Source of the DNA: Zoogloeaceae bacterium
GTDB taxonomy: Bacteria > Pseudomonadota > Gammaproteobacteria > Burkholderiales > Rhodocyclaceae
Assembly: GCA_024235635.1 (NCBI GenBank)
Contig: JACKMA010000002.1
Span: 992,001 to 1,056,000, forward strand
DNA length: 64,000 bases
Reading direction: 5' to 3'
The notes beneath the pieces were generated by a model. The model saw only the letters and a list, made by a program, of their open reading frames with translations. It made no database searches and was not told where the DNA came from. This document shows, one piece after another, positions 61,199 to 64,000 of the stretch; within the stretch, counting starts at the first letter, position 1; each line of letters begins with the position of its first letter. The translations under genes were made by a program, and so were the position numbers.

Positions 61199-61910
61199 TC
61201 CCTTTCTCTCCCGAATTGTCCCGGTGCTCGCCGCGCGGCGGCCCGGGTGATCTAGCCAGATATCGTTTGTCGTCGAAACTTGCGACCCAGGCGGGTCGAA
61301 ACACGACCATCAATGTCATCGCCATGCCGCTCATCCAGGCTTCCGAAAAGGCCAGCAACAGGAAGAACGGCAGGTATTCCTCGAGCAGCAGCGCCGTCGG
61401 GTAGGCATCGGCCGACGCCAGCAATGCGGTCGCCGCAAGGCCCACCAGCACCACGCCGACGCCGGCACCGGCGAAGGCCTGGACGAAGATGTACACAAAG
61501 TAGTTCAGCGGCAGGTGGCGTTCCACGAACCCTCTCAGGCGGCTCGTCAACAACACCGGGATGCCGGCCATCACCAGCAGGTTCAAGCCGGCGGCAGACC
61601 AGTGGACCGACCCATTCACCGCGCTCGCCACGATGACCGCGGCCAGTGCGACCAGCGCCAGCGGTGCCCCGAACATCAGGGTCGCCACGGTCGCGCCGAG
61701 CAGGTGCAGGTTGAGGCCCTCGCGCACGCCGGCATTCATCGTCCACGTCAGCATCAGGACGACGATCGCACCGAGCCAGGCATTCAGGCGCACCGGATCG
61801 CGCAGTTCCCGCCAGGGCGCGCGGGTCGCCGCGACTGCCACGATGACAGCCGCGGCGAGCGCCGACAGCCACAGCCATGCCGCCGGAAACAGCGGGCCGG
61901 ACAGATCCAC
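61191..61910 (-). CDS. CbiM-like multi-pass membrane protein (COG3235 type)
   Basis: A 239-residue protein with about six or seven hydrophobic helices. The central GVREGLNLHLLGATVATLMFG and WSAAGLNLLVMAGIP resemble the CbiM/energy-coupling-factor permease fold, where metal or vitamin uptake needs CbiN/Q/O partners. None of these is adjacent. The family is usually left uncharacterised. It sits between etfA (13 bp) and the acyl-CoA dehydrogenase gene (8-bp overlap), so it belongs to the fatty acid oxidation operon. Confidence 0.8.
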   Translation of the reverse strand: MDLSGPLFPAAWLWLSALAAAVIVAVAATRAPWRELRDPVRLNAWLGAIVVLMLTWTMNAGVREGLNLHLLGATVATLMFGAPLALVALAAVIVASAVNGSVHWSAAGLNLLVMAGIPVLLTSRLRGFVERHLPLNYFVYIFVQAFAGAGVGVVLVGLAATALLASADAYPTALLLEEYLPFFLLLAFSEAWMSGMAMTLMVVFRPAWVASFDDKRYLARSPGPPRGEHRDNSGEKGNE

Positions 61911-61923
61911 CCTGCCTGCCGGC

Positions 61924-62853
61924 TCAGAGCGCCCTGGTCAGTTCCGGTACCGCGTCGAACAGGTCCGCCGCGAGGCCATAGTCCGCCACCTGGAAGATCG
62001 GCGCTTCCGGATCCTTGTTGATCGCCACGATCACCTTCGAATCCTTCATGCCGGCCAGGTGCTGGATCGCCCCGGAGATGCCGACCGCGATGTAGAGCTG
62101 CGGCGCGACGATCTTGCCGGTCTGTCCGACCTGGTAGTCGTTCGGCACGAAGCCGGCATCGACCGCCGCGCGGCTGGCGCCGAGCGCGGCGCCGAGCTTG
62201 TCCGCCAGTGGCTCGAGCAACTCGTGGTAGTTCTCGCCGGAACCCAGACCGCGGCCACCGGAGACGATCGTCGCCGCGGCCCCCAGCTCGGGACGCGCGC
62301 TCTTCGTAAGTTCGCGACCGACCAGACTCGACACCGCCAGATCGGGCCCGCCTTCGACGCTCTCGACGGCACCGGACCCGCCCTGCCCCGCCGGCTCGAA
62401 GGCGGTGGTCCGCACCGTCACGACCTTGACCGCGTCGCTGCTCTTGACCGTCGCCAGCGCGTTGCCGGCGTAGATCGGCCGGACGAAGGTGTCGGCGCTC
62501 TCGACCGCGACGATGTCCGAGATCTGGGCCACGTCGAGCAGCGCGGCCACCCGCGGCAGCATGTTCTTGCCGCTGGTGGTGGCGGGCGCGAGGATGTGGC
62601 TGTAGCCCTCGGCGCGGGCCGCCACCAGCGCAGCCACGTTCTCGGCAAGCTGGTCGGCATATTGCGCGGCATCGGCCATCAACACCTTGGTGACGCCAGC
62701 GACCGCCGCGGCCTCGGCCGCCACCGCGGCGCAGCCGGCGCCGGCCACCAGCACGTGGATGTCGCCGCCGACCGCGGCAGCCGCGGCGACGGTGTTCAGG
62801 GTCGCGGCCTTCAAGCTCGCGTTGTCGTGTTCAGCGATAACCAGAATAGCCAT
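61924..62853 (-). CDS. etfA: Electron transfer flavoprotein alpha subunit
   Basis: A 309-residue FAD-binding subunit. N-terminal [20 protein letters not shown], and the C-terminal FAD domain with [34 protein letters not shown] and [19 protein letters not shown]. It carries electrons from acyl-CoA dehydrogenases to ETF-quinone oxidoreductase. One base separates it from etfB. Confidence 0.97.
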   Translation of the reverse strand: MAILVIAEHDNASLKAATLNTVAAAAAVGGDIHVLVAGAGCAAVAAEAAAVAGVTKVLMADAAQYADQLAENVAALVAARAEGYSHILAPATTSGKNMLPRVAALLDVAQISDIVAVESADTFVRPIYAGNALATVKSSDAVKVVTVRTTAFEPAGQGGSGAVESVEGGPDLAVSSLVGRELTKSARPELGAAATIVSGGRGLGSGENYHELLEPLADKLGAALGASRAAVDAGFVPNDYQVGQTGKIVAPQLYIAVGISGAIQHLAGMKDSKVIVAINKDPEAPIFQVADYGLAADLFDAVPELTRAL

Positions 62854-62854
62854 G

Positions 62855-63604
62855 TCAGATCACCTTCGCTTCGTTCTTGAGCTTGTCCACCAGCTGGGCG
62901 ACGTCGGCCACCATCACGCCGGCGCTGCGCTTGGGCGGTTCGGCGACCTTCAGCGTCTGCAGCCGCGGTGCGACGTCGACCCCGAGGTCCGCCGGCGTGA
63001 CCGTCTCGAGCGGCTTCTTCTTGGCCTTCATGATGTTGGGCAGCGTCGCGTAGCGCGGCTCGTTGAGACGCAGATCGGTGGTGACCACGGCCGGCAGCTT
63101 GATCTCGATGGTCTCCAGGCCGCCGTCGATCTCGCGCGTGACATTGGCCTTCTCGCCGCTGACCGCCACCTTCGAGGCGTAGGTCGCCTGCGCCCAGTTC
63201 ATCATCGCCGCCAGCATCTGGCCGGTCTGGCCGGCATCGTCGTCGATCGCCTGCTTGCCGAGCAGCACCAGGCCCGGCCCTTCCTTGTCGCACAGCGACT
63301 TCAGCAGCTTGGCCACCGCCAGCGGCTGCAGTTCGACATCGGTATTGACCAGGATGCCGCGGTCGGCGCCGATCGCCAGCGCCGTGCGGATGGTTTCCTG
63401 GCAGGCCTGCACGCCGCAGGACACTGCGATCACCTCGCTCGCGACCCCGGCTTCGCGCAGCCGCACCGCCTCTTCCACGGCGATTTCGTCGAACGGGTTC
63501 ATGCTCATCTTGACATTGGCGACATCGACGCCGGTGCCGTCAGCCTTGACGCGCACCTTGACGTTGTAATCGACGACGCGCTTGACCGGTACTAGGATCT
63601 TCAA
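62855..63604 (-). CDS. etfB: Electron transfer flavoprotein beta subunit
   Basis: A 249-residue protein beginning [20 protein letters not shown], with [17 protein letters not shown]-binding [20 protein letters not shown] and a C-terminal arm that wraps the alpha subunit. It is the first gene of the etfB-etfA-CbiM-like-acyl-CoA dehydrogenase operon. Confidence 0.97.
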   Translation of the reverse strand: MKILVPVKRVVDYNVKVRVKADGTGVDVANVKMSMNPFDEIAVEEAVRLREAGVASEVIAVSCGVQACQETIRTALAIGADRGILVNTDVELQPLAVAKLLKSLCDKEGPGLVLLGKQAIDDDAGQTGQMLAAMMNWAQATYASKVAVSGEKANVTREIDGGLETIEIKLPAVVTTDLRLNEPRYATLPNIMKAKKKPLETVTPADLGVDVAPRLQTLKVAEPPKRSAGVMVADVAQLVDKLKNEAKVI

Positions 63605-63713
63605 AGCAGCGCTCCTCCAGTGTGGGGTGGGTGTGGGTGTCTCCGTCCCGGATACGGGTGCCGGCGGTCATTATGTCACCAGGGCCGGACTGCGGCACGA
63701 TGATCCGCGCCGG

Positions 63714-63800
63714 CATCCATACCGTTCCGTATGGATGCGTACGGTAGCGTATGGAGGCATTTTCTGTCAATACTCTTGCGTATGGACGATACCGTACGCA
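63714..63800. promoter_or_regulatory. Phased repeats and inverted repeats between etfB and the TetR gene
   Basis: CGTATGG, CGTACGG and CGTATGG start at 63728, 63738 and 63748, exactly 10 bp apart. CATCCATAC-n6-GTATGGATG (63714-63737) is a perfect 9-6-9 inverted repeat. TGCGTATGG-n6-CCGTACGCA (63777-63800) is a second with one mismatch and covers the TetR start codon. They look like operators for the adjacent regulator, controlling both directions. Confidence 0.7.
63740..63770 (-). promoter_or_regulatory. Candidate promoter of the etfB operon
   Basis: On the minus strand TTGACA (63765-63770) is a perfect -35; a weak -10 (TACCGT, 63741-63746) follows at 18 bp and lies inside the CGTAYGG repeats, so a bound repressor would occlude it. 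Confidence 0.5.
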
Positions 63801-64000
63801 AATCCCGCATCCAGCTCGACCGCGACGCGTGGATCGAACAGGCTTTCGACGTGCTCGCCCAGGACGGCGTCGCCGGGCTGCGGGTCGAGGTGCTCGCCAA
63901 GAAGCTGAAGGTCACCAAGGGCAGCTTCTACTGGCACTTCAAGGACCGCCAGGATCTGCTCGACGGCGTCCTCGAGGCCTGGCGCGACAGCCGCATTCGC
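63782..64000 (+). CDS. TetR-family regulator, N-terminal part (cut by window end)
   Basis: Seventy-three residues are visible and the frame runs off the window. The DNA-binding domain is clear: WIEQAFDVLAQDGVAGLRVE, then VLAKKLKVTKGSFYWHFKDR, the typical helix-turn-helix with KGSFYWHF. It is divergent from the etfB operon. The start ATG lies within an inverted repeat, so autoregulation is likely. The ligand-binding domain is not in view; an acyl-CoA sensor would fit the neighbours, by inference. Confidence 0.9.
   Translation, partial: MDDTVRKSRIQLDRDAWIEQAFDVLAQDGVAGLRVEVLAKKLKVTKGSFYWHFKDRQDLLDGVLEAWRDSRIR

Overview
The window is a GC-rich, gene-dense stretch of a bacterial chromosome. I read it as a betaproteobacterium, most likely of the Rhodocyclales type. 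That rests on the whole set of neighbourhoods: smc-zipA-ligA(-galU), dapC-dapD-pilU with dapE-prmB, trmJ-cysE-iscRSUA-hscBA-fdx-iscX, tsaB-rimI-udg, yciB-yciI-bolA-parvulin and etfB-etfA-acyl-CoA dehydrogenase. The rank below class is inference. I found no rRNA, tRNA, CRISPR array or intact insertion sequence.

Layout. 1-2.8 kb: the end of a coiled-coil protein, a membrane-anchored substrate-binding/von Willebrand A (vWA) protein and a small membrane vWA-like partner. 3.4-8.0 kb: a periplasmic binding protein beside a CHASE-PAS hybrid histidine kinase with two receivers and an HPt domain. 8.2-15.8 kb (minus): smc, zipA, ligA, galU. 15.9-19.1 kb: dapC, dapD, pilU. 19.1-21.3 kb: a degraded island with a Fic-family gene and the 5' stump of a type I restriction gene (hsdR) that now reads in frame into the next gene. 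21.3-23.9 kb: a GNAT/C39-peptidase-like protein and an RLAN/RimK-type ATP-grasp ligase, a predicted peptide or protein modification pair. 24.0-26.7 kb: dapE, prmB and a single-domain response regulator.

26.8-35.1 kb (minus): trmJ and cysE, then the iron-sulfur operon iscR, a second cysteine desulfurase, iscS, iscU, iscA, hscB, hscA, fdx, iscX. Two tandem IscR-type operators overlap a recognisable promoter ahead of iscR. 35.1-43.0 kb: suhB, a DUF2064 transferase, then gltB-gltD (glutamate synthase). 43.0-49.0 kb: a 1-Cys peroxiredoxin, a nitronate-monooxygenase-like flavoprotein with a Cys-rich tail, a PRPP synthetase, radA and a LysR regulator. 49.3-54.6 kb: lplT, two TPM-domain proteins with lemA, and tsaB-rimI-udg. 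54.6-59.4 kb: a small secreted protein, an OmpR/EnvZ-type pair, and yciB-yciI-bolA-parvulin ending in a strong terminator. 59.4-64 kb (minus): etfB, etfA, a CbiM-like membrane protein and an acyl-CoA dehydrogenase, facing a divergent TetR regulator that runs off the window. Phased repeats lie between the regulator and the operon.

Most of the window is housekeeping: lysine/diaminopimelate synthesis, ammonium assimilation, Fe-S assembly, DNA ligation and segregation, and fatty acid oxidation. The parts most worth a second look are the GNAT-C39/RLAN pair, the in-frame HsdR-GNAT junction with its short tandem repeats, the Fic protein with an altered motif, the binding-protein/CHASE-kinase module, the tandem IscR sites, the TetR operator array, and three genes whose -10 boxes lie 6-9 nt from the start codon.
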